Assembly: GCA_021800275.1 (NCBI GenBank)
Contig: JAJYZB010000015.1
Coordinates: forward strand, 1-53,269
From: a bacterium
GTDB lineage: Bacteria > Vulcanimicrobiota > JABDET01
DNA length: 53,269 bases
Direction: 5' to 3'
The position numbers were made by a program, and so were the translations under genes. Shown piece after piece: positions 24,755 to 33,711 of the stretch. How positions within the stretch are numbered: position 1 is the first letter of the stretch; the number at the start of each line of letters is the position of its first letter. A model generated the notes under the pieces. That model was not told the origin of the DNA and searched no databases. It worked only from the letters and a program-made list of their open reading frames with translations.

Positions 24755-26183
24755 AAAACAGATTTTATCCCCTTCTGATCCTGAAATTTCGGGATTAAAT
24801 TATGATTCGAGAAAAATTAAACCAGGAGATTTTTTTGCGGCTATTAAAGGGACAGCCATAGATGGGCACAGCTTTTTGAAGAAAGCTGTTCAAGCTGGCG
24901 CCTCAGCTTTATTAGTAGAAACTCCTCTAGAAAACTGTCCAATCCCTCAAATCGTCGTGTCTAACACAAGAAAAGCGCTAGCAGAATGCGCTGATGCTTT
25001 TTATTTGCATCCAACAAAAAAACTTAAACTGATAGGAGTTACAGGAACCAACGGAAAAACCACAACCACTTATTTATGTGACAGCATTTTTTCACAAGCA
25101 GGATTTAAAACTGGAATTATTGGAACGATTCAATACAAAATAGGAAATAGGATCCAAGAATGTAAAAACACCACCCCTGAATCTCTTGACCTTTATCAAA
25201 TGTTCTCTGAAATGGGAAGCTCTGGAGTTGGCGCTTGTTCTATGGAAGTCTCTTCTCATGCTTTAGATCAAGGGAGAATTCATGGTCTTCTTTTTGATGC
25301 TGTTGTTTTTACAAATTTAACCCAGGATCATCTGGATTATCATAAAACCATGGAAAACTACTTTGAGGCAAAATCAAAACTGTTTATAGAGATTCGCCTT
25401 GATAAAAACCCAAAAGCTGTAATCAACAGCGATGATCCTTATGGACAAAAGCTGCTCCAGAAAATCAAAATCCCAGTGATAACGTATGGAATTAATAGTG
25501 GTGATGTTCGAGCGGAAAACATTTCTCTTGAATGGAGTGGAGTTTCCTTTACCGTTCACTCGCCTGCTGAAAACTTTAGAGTGAATTTAAAGTTGTCGGG
25601 AAAATTCAATGTTTACAATGCTCTTGCAGCTATCGCGGCAGGAATTGCCTTAAACATTCCAATAAAAACTATTCAAAAAGGGATTGAGAGCATTGGTCAA
25701 GTTCGAGGAAGGTTTGAACTCATTCAAGAGGGACAGGACTTTTCAGTCATTGTGGATTATGCTCATACTCCTGATGGATTAGAAAATCTTTTGAAATCAG
25801 CGAAAGAATTAACCAGAGGAAAACTCATTGCGGTTTTTGGCTGTGGAGGGGATAGAGATAGAGGGAAAAGACCATTGATGGGAAAGATTGCAGAAAATTA
25901 TGGAGACATCCTGGTCATTACATCAGACAACCCGAGAACAGAAGACCCGCTCAGCATTATTCAGGAAATTGAAAAAGGAATAACTCAAAAACATGAAGCA
26001 GAGCCGGATCGGAAAAAAGCGATTGAATTAGCCCTTACTCTGGCAAAACCAGGAGACTGCGTGGTTATTGCAGGGAAAGGACATGAAACCTACCAAATTT
26101 TTAAAGACAAAACCATTCACTTTGACGACAGAGAAGTTGTCAGAAAATTTTTTGAAAAACATGCTGTCCCTCAGTCTTCTTGA
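24720..26183 (+). CDS. murE: UDP-MurNAc-tripeptide synthetase MurE
   Basis: 487 residues. The Mur ligase layout is complete: N-terminal substrate domain (GLNYDSRKIKPGDFFAAIKG), central ATPase with GTNGKTTTTY, and C-terminal domain with the DNPRTEDP motif typical of enzymes adding meso-diaminopimelate rather than lysine. VEVSSHALDQGRIHG-like residues are also present. It adds the third amino acid of the stem peptide in the cytoplasm. It overlaps ftsI by 35 nt and murF by 23 nt. Confidence 0.96.
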   Translation: MKLSVLIQNLNEKQILSPSDPEISGLNYDSRKIKPGDFFAAIKGTAIDGHSFLKKAVQAGASALLVETPLENCPIPQIVVSNTRKALAECADAFYLHPTKKLKLIGVTGTNGKTTTTYLCDSIFSQAGFKTGIIGTIQYKIGNRIQECKNTTPESLDLYQMFSEMGSSGVGACSMEVSSHALDQGRIHGLLFDAVVFTNLTQDHLDYHKTMENYFEAKSKLFIEIRLDKNPKAVINSDDPYGQKLLQKIKIPVITYGINSGDVRAENISLEWSGVSFTVHSPAENFRVNLKLSGKFNVYNALAAIAAGIALNIPIKTIQKGIESIGQVRGRFELIQEGQDFSVIVDYAHTPDGLENLLKSAKELTRGKLIAVFGCGGDRDRGKRPLMGKIAENYGDILVITSDNPRTEDPLSIIQEIEKGITQKHEAEPDRKKAIELALTLAKPGDCVVIAGKGHETYQIFKDKTIHFDDREVVRKFFEKHAVPQSS

Positions 26184-27600
26184 TATTAAAGATTCAGTTC
26201 ATGGAGCTTTCTTGCAGGAAGATCCATCCCAAACCGAACAAAAAATTACCCGAATTGCCATTGACTCAAGAGAAGTTCTGCCCGGGGATCTTTTTGTCGC
26301 CTTGCTCGGAGAAAGGACAGATGGACATTTTTTTGTCAAATCAGCCCTTGAAAAAGGAGCCATTGGCTGCCTTGCCAGCAAACCTGTCAGTAATGTTCCA
26401 CAAGAAAAATTAATCCTTGTGCCAGACTGTCAGAAAGCTTTAATGGATTTGGGGACGTGGTTTAGGAAAAAGATTCCTGTTCCAGTAATTGGAATTACGG
26501 GGTCCAGCGGGAAAAGCACAGCAAAAGAGATGACTGCGCTCTTATTAAATCTCGAATTTCCAACTTTAAAATCACCCGGAAGTTACAATAATGAATTAGG
26601 AGTTCCTTTAACTCTTTTATCCTGGGATAAAAACATGAAAGCCATTGTTTTAGAAATGGCAATGCGGGGAAAAGGACAGATTGCAGAACTGTGTCGGATC
26701 GCTTCTCCAGGAGCAGGAATGATCACTTCTATTGGAGATGCTCATATTGGACTTCTTGGATCCAGAAAAAACATCGCAGATGCAAAAGGGGAGCTTTTAG
26801 AATCTCTGCCAATAGATGGACTGGCATTTCTCCCTTATGAAGATGAATGGAGCAATTACTTAAAAGAAAAATGCAGATGCGAAACACGAACTTTTGGAAT
26901 CTCTAAAAACGCCTGGCTCCACCTGGATTTTCAGGAAAAAACCTGGGAAGGAATTAAAGGAGGTTTTTCTTGCCCTTTAGGAAAAACGGACTTTTTTCTT
27001 CCTGTTCCTGGAAAGCATAATTTAATCAATTTTCTTGGAGCCTCAACAATAGCATTAAGTTTTGGGGTTCCAATCGAGAAAATCGCTTCAGGAGCTCTGC
27101 AGTGCAGAACACTCCATGGAAGATTTGAAATTCACAAAACAAAGTCGGGAATGATCATCATAGATGACTCCTATAACGCTAATTCTTCTTCTTTAGAAGC
27201 AGGGCTTGAAACAGTATCAAATCTGCCGTGTGAAGGAAGGAAAATCCTTGTATTCGGGGATATGCTTGAACTGGGAGAATTCGGAGAAAAAGCCCATAAA
27301 GAAGCAGGAGAAAAAATAAGCAAATACGGATTTAACGCTCTTTTTGCTCTGGGAGAACTATCAGAAAAAACAGCTGCAGAGGCAGAAAAACACGGAGTCA
27401 AATCAGTTTTTCACTTCGACACTCATGAAGAACTGACTCAAAAGCTGGTTCATTTTGTAAAAAAAGGGGATGTGATTCTGATAAAAGGCTCGAGAAAAAT
27501 GCAAATGGAAAAAATTCTGCCAATCCTCACATCTGAAGATAATTTGGTCCTCCCCCACCTTCTGGAGGAACCCATTCAATCACATGATAAGGATCCATGA
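26161..27600 (+). CDS. murF: UDP-MurNAc-tripeptide:D-Ala-D-Ala ligase MurF
   Basis: 479 residues from the ATG at 26161; the longer frame from 26068 lies inside murE. The Mur ligase ATP loop is GSSGKSTAKEM; YNNELGVPLTL, IDDSYNANSSSLEAGL and FGDMLELGEFGEKAHKE are MurF motifs. It completes the UDP-MurNAc-pentapeptide. It ends the cluster: mraY, murD, ftsW and murG, which usually follow, are missing. Its last 74 nt lie antisense to the ETF-quinone oxidoreductase gene. Confidence 0.96.
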   Translation: MLSLSLLDIKDSVHGAFLQEDPSQTEQKITRIAIDSREVLPGDLFVALLGERTDGHFFVKSALEKGAIGCLASKPVSNVPQEKLILVPDCQKALMDLGTWFRKKIPVPVIGITGSSGKSTAKEMTALLLNLEFPTLKSPGSYNNELGVPLTLLSWDKNMKAIVLEMAMRGKGQIAELCRIASPGAGMITSIGDAHIGLLGSRKNIADAKGELLESLPIDGLAFLPYEDEWSNYLKEKCRCETRTFGISKNAWLHLDFQEKTWEGIKGGFSCPLGKTDFFLPVPGKHNLINFLGASTIALSFGVPIEKIASGALQCRTLHGRFEIHKTKSGMIIIDDSYNANSSSLEAGLETVSNLPCEGRKILVFGDMLELGEFGEKAHKEAGEKISKYGFNALFALGELSEKTAAEAEKHGVKSVFHFDTHEELTQKLVHFVKKGDVILIKGSRKMQMEKILPILTSEDNLVLPHLLEEPIQSHDKDP

Positions 27601-29212
27601 TGTCACAGGTTTTGCAGTGCACACAATTAGCCGCATTAATTTTCAGTTCTAGTTTTCCCGTGTTTTCATCCTTAACCATTTCATAAACTTGAGCAGGGCA
27701 AAAATACTGGCAGGGATTCCCATATTCTTCAACACAGCGAGTTGAACAAATATCCTCTCTTCCGAAACGATAGTGATCAACCTTTAAATGCACAGGCTGA
27801 TTTTCTTCATGCTTTGTTCCTGAATAATAAACATCTGTCAACTTTTTAAAAGTCAATTTTTCGTCAAATTTTTTTTCTGCAGGAGGGGGTTTTACTCCAT
27901 AGTACTGCGCAGTGGTTTTCATTTCATCCCTATCCTCGACTCCTTTTCCTTTTGTCCACCACCAACCGCCTAATACGGTTTGTATGCTGAACTTCAAAAG
28001 TCCTATTATGAATGACCCATTGAACGCAGATTTGAAGTGTCTGATTTTATACAAATCTTTCCCAATATAGCTTTCATAAACATTCTTCTCATAATCCTCT
28101 AAAACTTCTGGAGAAAAGTCGTTCTTTTTGATTCCTTCAAAAATCGTTTCAGCAGCCAGAATTCCGGATTTTACGGCATAATGAATCCCTTTTAATTTTG
28201 GCACATTAACAAAACCTGCTGAATCCCCGATCACAAGCCCTCCAGGAAAAGTTAATTTAGGAATAGAAAAATATCCGCCTTCTGGAAGTGTTTTTGCGCC
28301 ATATTTAAGCAAATTTCCCCCTTCTAAAATTTTCCTGAGCAAGGGATGTTCTTTGTATTTTTGAAACACATACTGGGTGTCAAAACAGGGATCTTTAGGA
28401 CTGCATGCCACGACAAGTCCAATTGAGACCTGGTTATTTTTCAATCCGTAAATGAATCCACCGCCAAAAGCTTCATCTTTCAGCGGATATCCCATAGTAT
28501 GAATCACTGCCCCCTCTTTTATCCTGCCGGGTGGGACCTCCCACAACTCCTTAACACTGGTGGCAAAGCGCTGAGAGAACTTCCCTTTCTGCAGATCAAA
28601 GGCTTGAACTGCTTTTCGAGTTAAAGTTCCCAGGGAACCTTCTCCAAAGACTGTCACTTTTGAGCGAATTTGTATTCCTGGTTCATAATTCGGTTTGTTG
28701 TTCCCATGTCTGTCAATCCCTTTAGAACCTGTAATGACCCCGACAACACGATTGTTCTCTAAAATCAAATCCCATCCCGCTGTTTCAGGAAAAATCATCC
28801 CCCCTTTTTCTTCCACTAATTTTCCTAACCACTGAACCACTTTCCCTAATTTGCAGATATAATTCCCATCATTTTTCATATCGGGAGGAATAAAAGGAAA
28901 TGCCACCTGTTTTTTTTCGGTAAGAAAGAACACCTGCTCATTTTGGGCAATAGATTCAAAAGGAAATCCTTTTTCGATAAAATCAGGCAGCAGTTCCTTC
29001 AATGCCACTGGGTTAACAAGGGCTCCTGACAAGGTATGGGCTCCAAGAGAAGCCCCTTTTTCAATCACGGCAACTTGTAGATCTTGAATCTTTTTTTGAG
29101 CAGTCTGATTGTGCTTCTCGATTAAATTTAAAAGATGAAAAGCGCCGCTCAACGAAGCCATCCCTGCGCCCACAAACAACACATCCACTTCCAGTCTTTC
29201 TGTCTCTGGCAT
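27527..29212 (-). CDS. Electron-transfer flavoprotein:quinone oxidoreductase
   Basis: About 561 residues from the ATG at 29212; the frame extends to 29356 but the extra segment is unlike the family. It has an FAD-binding VLFVGAGMASLSGA, then GAHTLSGALVNP, a quinone/membrane region and GDSAGFVNVPKLKGIHYA. The C-terminal iron-sulphur domain has Cys-rich CSTRCVEEYGNPCQYFCP and CVHCKTC for a 4Fe-4S cluster. It passes electrons from reduced ETF to the membrane quinone pool, normally downstream of acyl-CoA dehydrogenases. etfAB are not in this window. Its 3' end overlaps murF on the other strand. Confidence 0.93.
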   Translation of the reverse strand: MPETERLEVDVLFVGAGMASLSGAFHLLNLIEKHNQTAQKKIQDLQVAVIEKGASLGAHTLSGALVNPVALKELLPDFIEKGFPFESIAQNEQVFFLTEKKQVAFPFIPPDMKNDGNYICKLGKVVQWLGKLVEEKGGMIFPETAGWDLILENNRVVGVITGSKGIDRHGNNKPNYEPGIQIRSKVTVFGEGSLGTLTRKAVQAFDLQKGKFSQRFATSVKELWEVPPGRIKEGAVIHTMGYPLKDEAFGGGFIYGLKNNQVSIGLVVACSPKDPCFDTQYVFQKYKEHPLLRKILEGGNLLKYGAKTLPEGGYFSIPKLTFPGGLVIGDSAGFVNVPKLKGIHYAVKSGILAAETIFEGIKKNDFSPEVLEDYEKNVYESYIGKDLYKIRHFKSAFNGSFIIGLLKFSIQTVLGGWWWTKGKGVEDRDEMKTTAQYYGVKPPPAEKKFDEKLTFKKLTDVYYSGTKHEENQPVHLKVDHYRFGREDICSTRCVEEYGNPCQYFCPAQVYEMVKDENTGKLELKINAANCVHCKTCDIMDPYHVIEWVPPEGGGGPNYLQM

Positions 29213-29367
29213 AGTGATTCTCTTCTCGTTAAGGCAGCTTCTTCCTTTCTGTATGATATTTTGACAGGCAGTCTTCTGGGGCAGCAACAGCAAATCTCTG
29301 ATTTCAAAACTTAGCAGGGCTTGGGTTACAGAACGCAGAAATCCTGATGCGGCCAAGATTAATCTTA

Positions 29368-29604
29368 ATGCCCAAATGCACAGTCTGTCAAGAAATCGTT
29401 TCCTGGACAGGCGGATGGATGCCAGGGTTGTCTAATCCAAGTGTCCGTTCGATCATGTGCCCAAATTGTCAGACAATATTGAAACTCAGACAAGATCCCT
29501 TGTCTAGAATGTCTTCTGGTGGTACAGATCTGCTGAACTCATCCCTTTTGACACACCAGATAGAATTAAGATTTAAGCTGACAATATATGCCAATTTTTT
29601 TTAA
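29368..29604 (+). CDS. Possible small zinc-ribbon-like protein
   Basis: A 78-codon frame from the ATG at 29368. The N-terminal half has two CxxC pairs, KCTVC and MCPNC, 27 residues apart, which could hold a zinc ion. The C-terminal half is featureless. There is no convincing ribosome site and I recognise no family. It lies just upstream of, and divergent from, the ETF-QO gene. May be non-coding. Confidence 0.35.
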   Translation: MPKCTVCQEIVSWTGGWMPGLSNPSVRSIMCPNCQTILKLRQDPLSRMSSGGTDLLNSSLLTHQIELRFKLTIYANFF

Positions 29605-29642
29605 CGGCGGCCATCTCAATGATTTGCAGCTGTCTTCCGGGA

Positions 29643-29981
29643 TCAAAGATCGCGCAGCAGGTGGCAAAGACAATCCTTAAAATACAACTTGACCCTTCTC
29701 ATCGCCACCCGAGCTTTTCGCATTTCACGCAGCATTTCTGTTAACTCCCGAATCACACAATAAATTTTCGCTATCGTCTCCTGATTTTTCAGGAAGAGTT
29801 CAACCATGTCAGGAAATTCAGGATCTTCGCAAGTCATACATTTGTGACGAACAAGACTCACCCCAGCAATCTCGCCAAAAGGGACAGCTCGTTTTGCGGG
29901 AGACTGACCCGGTCCAGACAAAAGCTCGATTTTCCTGGAACCCGCGTGATAACTTAGAGTGTAGACTCGATGACCCATCAT
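29643..29981 (-). CDS. Small hypothetical protein with CxxC
   Basis: 112 residues. The tandem ATGATG start is preceded by AAGGAGGAGCG, an excellent ribosome site, which supports translation. The N-terminal half is beta-like (HRVYTLSYHAG, KIELLSGPG) and includes a CxxC at C48/C51. The C-terminal half is helical and basic, with further Cys (C75, C103, C105). No family recognised. It stands alone between the ETF-QO gene and the tRNA. Confidence 0.6.
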   Translation of the reverse strand: MMGHRVYTLSYHAGSRKIELLSGPGQSPAKRAVPFGEIAGVSLVRHKCMTCEDPEFPDMVELFLKNQETIAKIYCVIRELTEMLREMRKARVAMRRVKLYFKDCLCHLLRDL

Positions 29982-30429
29982 CGCTCCTCCTTCCTGAACT
30001 AATTCCAGTATAGCCCATCAAGCTGGATTTGTCTGTGATAGAAACACATCCGCGGAATTAAAGCGACGTTAGACTGGGATGGAAAGATCTCTATGCAGAG
30101 GTGCTGAAGCTGGGCCAGGTCTTGCAGATTTTTCAGTTATTTGAGAGGAGGCGCGACTTTTGCGCTGAAGCAGAAAGATTACTATAAGGATTGTTGTAAA
30201 GATGATGATGACCATTATGTTTATTTAAAACAGGGATACCAGGGATTCCCAGGGGAAGAACACGGACTCATTTATGACTCTCTTGAAAAAAGAAAAAAAC
30301 TCGATGAATTAGAAGTCATGCTCGAAGTTTTCAAGTGGCTCGTTTTATGCCCTGCTCCAACCCTTCTAAAACCTCTCATGAAAGCCAATTTCTACAGGAA
30401 AACCTCTATGGACTTCCAATTAACAGACC
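29982..30429 (+). other. Region without a confident gene, possible decayed coding remnant
   Basis: About 450 nt. One plus-strand frame (from about 30063 to the TAA near 30188) reads protein-like, with DLYAEVLKLGQVLQIFQL. A second frame, from about 30141, carries on with a charged sequence containing DSLEKRKKLDELEVMLEVF until it runs antisense into the tRNA. The change of frame suggests a frameshifted or decayed gene. Neither half has a proper start site. I see no repeat or RNA signature. Confidence 0.25.
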
Positions 30430-30506
30430 TGGCGCGCCCGAGAGGACTCGAACCTCCGACCTCAAGATCCGCAATCTTGCACTCTATCCAGTTGAGCTAC
30501 GGGCGC
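30430..30506 (-). tRNA. tRNA-Arg, anticodon GCG
   Basis: A full cloverleaf reads on the minus strand: acceptor GCGCCCG/CGGGCGC, D arm GCTC/GAGT with A20 (an Arg identity base), anticodon stem CAAGA/TCTTG with loop TTGCGGA, T arm with TTCGAGT, discriminator G and encoded CCA (30432-30430). Anticodon GCG reads CGC and, by wobble, CGU. Most bacteria use an ACG anticodon deaminated to inosine instead. Confidence 0.95.
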
Positions 30507-30643
30507 ATCTTATTTCCTGGTTTCCTTTCATATAAGAGCAACTCCTTCAAAACAAAAACCTAAAAAGAACTGAAACAGAGCAGCAGTAAAAAAATAAGAC
30601 CTGCATCACAGGAATTCAAAAAAAAAATGGGAATATCCTCACC

Positions 30644-31153
30644 ATGACTTTTATCGGAATCGGAAAAACACCTTTAGAAGTGGGAGAAAAGGCGCCAAAT
30701 TTTTTGCTTCTGTCAAGTGATGGCAAAACGATTTCCCTTGAGAGTCTGAATGGGAAAAAAGTCCTGCTCTTCTTTTTCCGCGGCACCTGGTGTCCGCAGT
30801 GCAGCAGTCATATGCGGCAGATCAATAAAGAACTCTCTGCTTTAAAAAGCGAAGGAATAGAAGTTCTGGGGATCTGCTGCCAGGGCTTTGAGCCTTTAGC
30901 CGCTTTTTTTAAGAGAGAAAAGCTCTTCTTCCCTCTGTTGAGCGATAAAACACGAGACACCGCAAAAGCCTATGGTGTCTATGTTTATTTAAGTTGGGAT
31001 TCGGCTAATATTGCCCGCCCCTCTTTTTTCCTGATTGATGAAAATGGAACCATTCAGTACCGCTATATCGGAAATCACCAATGGGACAGACCTGACATGG
31101 AAGAGATTAAAAAGATGGCTGTAAAAGCCCATCTCCCTGCTGACAAGAGATAG
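30644..31153 (+). CDS. Peroxiredoxin-like AhpC/TSA-family protein
   Basis: 169 residues with a thioredoxin fold: VGEKAPNFLLLSSDGKTISL, VLLFFFRGTWCPQCSSH (Cys pair CPQC), FFPLLSDKTRDTAKAYGVY and FFLIDENGTIQYRYIG. It resembles the PRX-like2/Bcp side of the family: a thiol-dependent peroxidase or cytoplasmic thiol-disulphide protein. No signal peptide. The ribosome site before the ATG is weak. Stop is TAG. Next gene is purB, 58 nt on. Confidence 0.85.
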   Translation: MTFIGIGKTPLEVGEKAPNFLLLSSDGKTISLESLNGKKVLLFFFRGTWCPQCSSHMRQINKELSALKSEGIEVLGICCQGFEPLAAFFKREKLFFPLLSDKTRDTAKAYGVYVYLSWDSANIARPSFFLIDENGTIQYRYIGNHQWDRPDMEEIKKMAVKAHLPADKR

Positions 31154-31211
31154 AAGTTGTTGGGAATAGAACTTATCACTGATAGTTGTCTGAAAAAGGA
31201 TAACTTTATTT

Positions 31212-32498
31212 ATGATTGACCGGTACACAAAACCGGAAATGGCGAAAATTTGGAGTGATGAAAACCGCTTCAAAATCTGGCTTAAAATTGAAATTGCGGC
31301 CTGTGAAGCCTGGAACCGCCTCGGTGAAATTCCACAGAATGTCCTTGAAATCATTAAACAAAAGGCTGACTTTAATATCCAGGAGATTCGCCAGTTCGAA
31401 GAAACAAATCAACATGAAATGATCGCATTTCTAGAATCCGTGCAGAACAGAGTTGGACCTGAAAGCCGTTATATTCATTATGGATTAACTTCTTCTGATG
31501 TCATGGACACAGCTTTAGCAGTTCAATTAAAAGAATCGGGAGAATTGATTCTGAAAGAACTCAACCAGTTAACTGAAATCGTGAAAGAAAAAGCGATTCA
31601 ATATCAAGGTGTCCCTTGTGTTGCCAGAACCCATGGAGTTCATGCAGAGCCAACAACTTTTGGATTAAAACTGCTGGTCTGGTTAGCTGAACTGGAACGA
31701 AATCGAACCCGAATGGAACAGGCAGTTCGCGAAATCTCTGTTGGAAAAATCTCGGGAGCTGTTGGCACTTATGCGAATCTTCATCCTGATGTTGAATCTT
31801 ATGTCTGTGAAAAACTTGGATTAAAATCAGAACCTGCCTCCACACAAATTGTGCAGAGGGACAGACATGCTTTTTTCTTGTCCTCAATAGCTCTCCTCGG
31901 GGCATCTCTTGAAAAAATGGGAATGGAAGTACGAAACCTCCAGAGAACTGAAATCGGAGAAGTGGAAGAACCTTTTGGAAAAGGGCAGAAAGGCTCTTCT
32001 GCTATGCCCCACAAAAAGAATCCTGTTCTTTCAGAAAGAATCTGCGGGCTTGCCCGACTTCTGCGCGGTTATGCTTTAACCGGATATGAGAATGTGGCTT
32101 TATGGCATGAACGGGATATTTCTCATTCTTCTGTTGAACGAGTTTCTTTAACAGATTCCTGCATTTTGATTCATTATATGCTCGTCATGTTCGAGAAAAT
32201 CGTTCAAGGAATGCGAGTGTATCCTGAAAGAATGAAAGAAAATCTGGAGAGAAATGGGGGAATCGTTTATTCAGGAAGGCTGCTCTTAAAACTGGTTGAA
32301 AAAGGAATGCTCCGCCAGGAAGCTTATGAACTGGTTCAATCCCTGGCATTAAAATCTGTTGAAGAAAGGGAGAATTTTTTCAAATTAATTCAAAACTCTC
32401 GCGAAATTCAAGAAAAAATAAAACCGGATGAATTGAAGGAAATTTTTAATCCCTCCTGGTTTATCAGACACGAGAAAAAAATTTATTCTCGATTTTGA
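31212..32498 (+). CDS. purB: Adenylosuccinate lyase
   Basis: 428 residues. Fumarase/aspartase superfamily motifs: RYIHYGLTSSDVMDT, ARTHGVHAEPTTFG, and the signature GSSAMPHKKNPVLSE with the catalytic Ser loop; WHERDISHSSVER follows. It splits SAICAR and adenylosuccinate in purine synthesis. It ends 12 nt from the convergent phosphatase gene. No other purine genes are nearby. Confidence 0.97.
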   Translation: MIDRYTKPEMAKIWSDENRFKIWLKIEIAACEAWNRLGEIPQNVLEIIKQKADFNIQEIRQFEETNQHEMIAFLESVQNRVGPESRYIHYGLTSSDVMDTALAVQLKESGELILKELNQLTEIVKEKAIQYQGVPCVARTHGVHAEPTTFGLKLLVWLAELERNRTRMEQAVREISVGKISGAVGTYANLHPDVESYVCEKLGLKSEPASTQIVQRDRHAFFLSSIALLGASLEKMGMEVRNLQRTEIGEVEEPFGKGQKGSSAMPHKKNPVLSERICGLARLLRGYALTGYENVALWHERDISHSSVERVSLTDSCILIHYMLVMFEKIVQGMRVYPERMKENLERNGGIVYSGRLLLKLVEKGMLRQEAYELVQSLALKSVEERENFFKLIQNSREIQEKIKPDELKEIFNPSWFIRHEKKIYSRF

Positions 32499-32510
32499 CA
32501 AGATACTTTT

Positions 32511-33692
32511 CTAAAACTCCACCACAAGAAACCCCACATCATCCTTAAGAGCCTTTTCTCTTCCATAAAGATTCATTAAATCACGCGTTATATGTTCAAG
32601 CGTGTCCCCAATTGGAAGGGAGTTGTGTTTCAAGATGACCTTATACAAATCCTCATACTCGAAACTTCTTCCCTCTGAATTTCCAAGAAGTGTGGCTCCA
32701 TCAGTAAAAAGATAAAGTCTGTCTCCAGTATTCACCACTACTGATTTTTCCTCATAATCGGCATCCTCAAACACGCCAAGAAAGTATCCTTCAGTTGAAA
32801 GAACAACTACTTCTCCTGTATTTCTACGAATCAGAACCCCATCCTCATGACCTGCTTTAACATAAAAAATCTTCTTTTCAACCGGATAGTAAGAAAGATA
32901 AAACAAGGAGACAAAATGGTCTAATTCATGGGTCATCTGTCTTCTAAATTGAAAATTAACCTCAGAGAGGATCTGCTTTGGTGTTTTCTGCGCAGAAGCA
33001 GTTCCTTTAATGGTTGAAGTGATAAGCATCATAACTAGAGCGCTGGCAACTCCTTTTCCTTGAACATCCCCAATAAACAAATCGGCTCGCGGCACCGGGA
33101 TCTCATAAGGAATCATTCCATAAAAATCTCCTCCGACTGCTCCTGATGGAATAATTTCAGCACACATGCTGCAGGCTCCAATTTGGCAGTGGGAGGGAAA
33201 CATGCTCTGCTGAATTCTCCGAGCCAGCTCTAAATCGGCGTTCATTCTCTTCTGCTGATATACAACAATTTCTCGTTCCCTGTGCAGGTAAGCCTGCATT
33301 AAAACAAAATTAATTCCTGAAAGATATTCATTAGCGCGAGTGACTGCGTTGAGAAGCTCTTTTTTCTGAAGCTTAGAAAGCATAAGTTCAGATTCTCCCA
33401 CGCTTTCCCAGAGCAGATGACGAAGAAAATAAGCAAAAGAGATGAGATCCTCAATCTTTATATTAGAAGTCACAGCCTTTCTGCCCAGTTCTAGCGCCAG
33501 CTCTTTGCAGTGATTCATTTCATCCTGTACAGGTTCCCTGCCACTTAAGATAATCTCGACATTAGTTAAAAAATGAAGAAATAATTCACGAATTCTAGCA
33601 GCATTAAAAAAAGAAACCAAATGGGGGCGAGCATCTGCTGTGCTCTTAATGCTGACATCCACAATTGATTCTTTATCAAACAAAAGGCTCAT
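32511..33692 (-). CDS. PP2C/SpoIIE-type serine phosphatase (RsbU-like)
   Basis: 393 residues from the ATG at 33692 (GAGG 8 nt upstream); the longer frame overlaps the CBS gene. The N-terminal about 180 residues are helical with no recognised domain. The C-terminal PP2C_SIG domain has ELARRIQQSMFP, AVGGDFYGM, LFIGDVQGKGVASALVM, YVKAGHEDGVLI, LYLFTDGA and KDDVGFLVVEF, including the metal-binding Asp residues. Such enzymes dephosphorylate anti-sigma antagonists. No partner STAS or kinase gene is here. It is 19 nt downstream of the CBS gene, so co-transcription is likely. Confidence 0.9.
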   Translation of the reverse strand: MSLLFDKESIVDVSIKSTADARPHLVSFFNAARIRELFLHFLTNVEIILSGREPVQDEMNHCKELALELGRKAVTSNIKIEDLISFAYFLRHLLWESVGESELMLSKLQKKELLNAVTRANEYLSGINFVLMQAYLHREREIVVYQQKRMNADLELARRIQQSMFPSHCQIGACSMCAEIIPSGAVGGDFYGMIPYEIPVPRADLFIGDVQGKGVASALVMMLITSTIKGTASAQKTPKQILSEVNFQFRRQMTHELDHFVSLFYLSYYPVEKKIFYVKAGHEDGVLIRRNTGEVVVLSTEGYFLGVFEDADYEEKSVVVNTGDRLYLFTDGATLLGNSEGRSFEYEDLYKVILKHNSLPIGDTLEHITRDLMNLYGREKALKDDVGFLVVEF

Positions 33693-33711
33693 GATTGGAG
33701 CCTCATAAGCA

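Noticed and set aside
26068-26160. Extended murF N-terminus
   Set aside because: The extra codons lie in the murE coding sequence. The family start and domain begin at the ATG at 26161.
29213-29356. 48-residue N-terminal extension of the ETF-QO protein
   Set aside because: The segment has no family similarity, no clear start site and precedes the FAD-binding strand by too much. The ATG at 29212 is preferred.
30141-30563. A 140-codon plus-strand frame, possible gene
   Set aside because: Its C-terminal part is the antisense of tRNA-Arg, giving the well-known false RGLEPPTSRS translation. The start is a TTG without a proper site. Only the upstream part is kept, as a low-confidence remnant.
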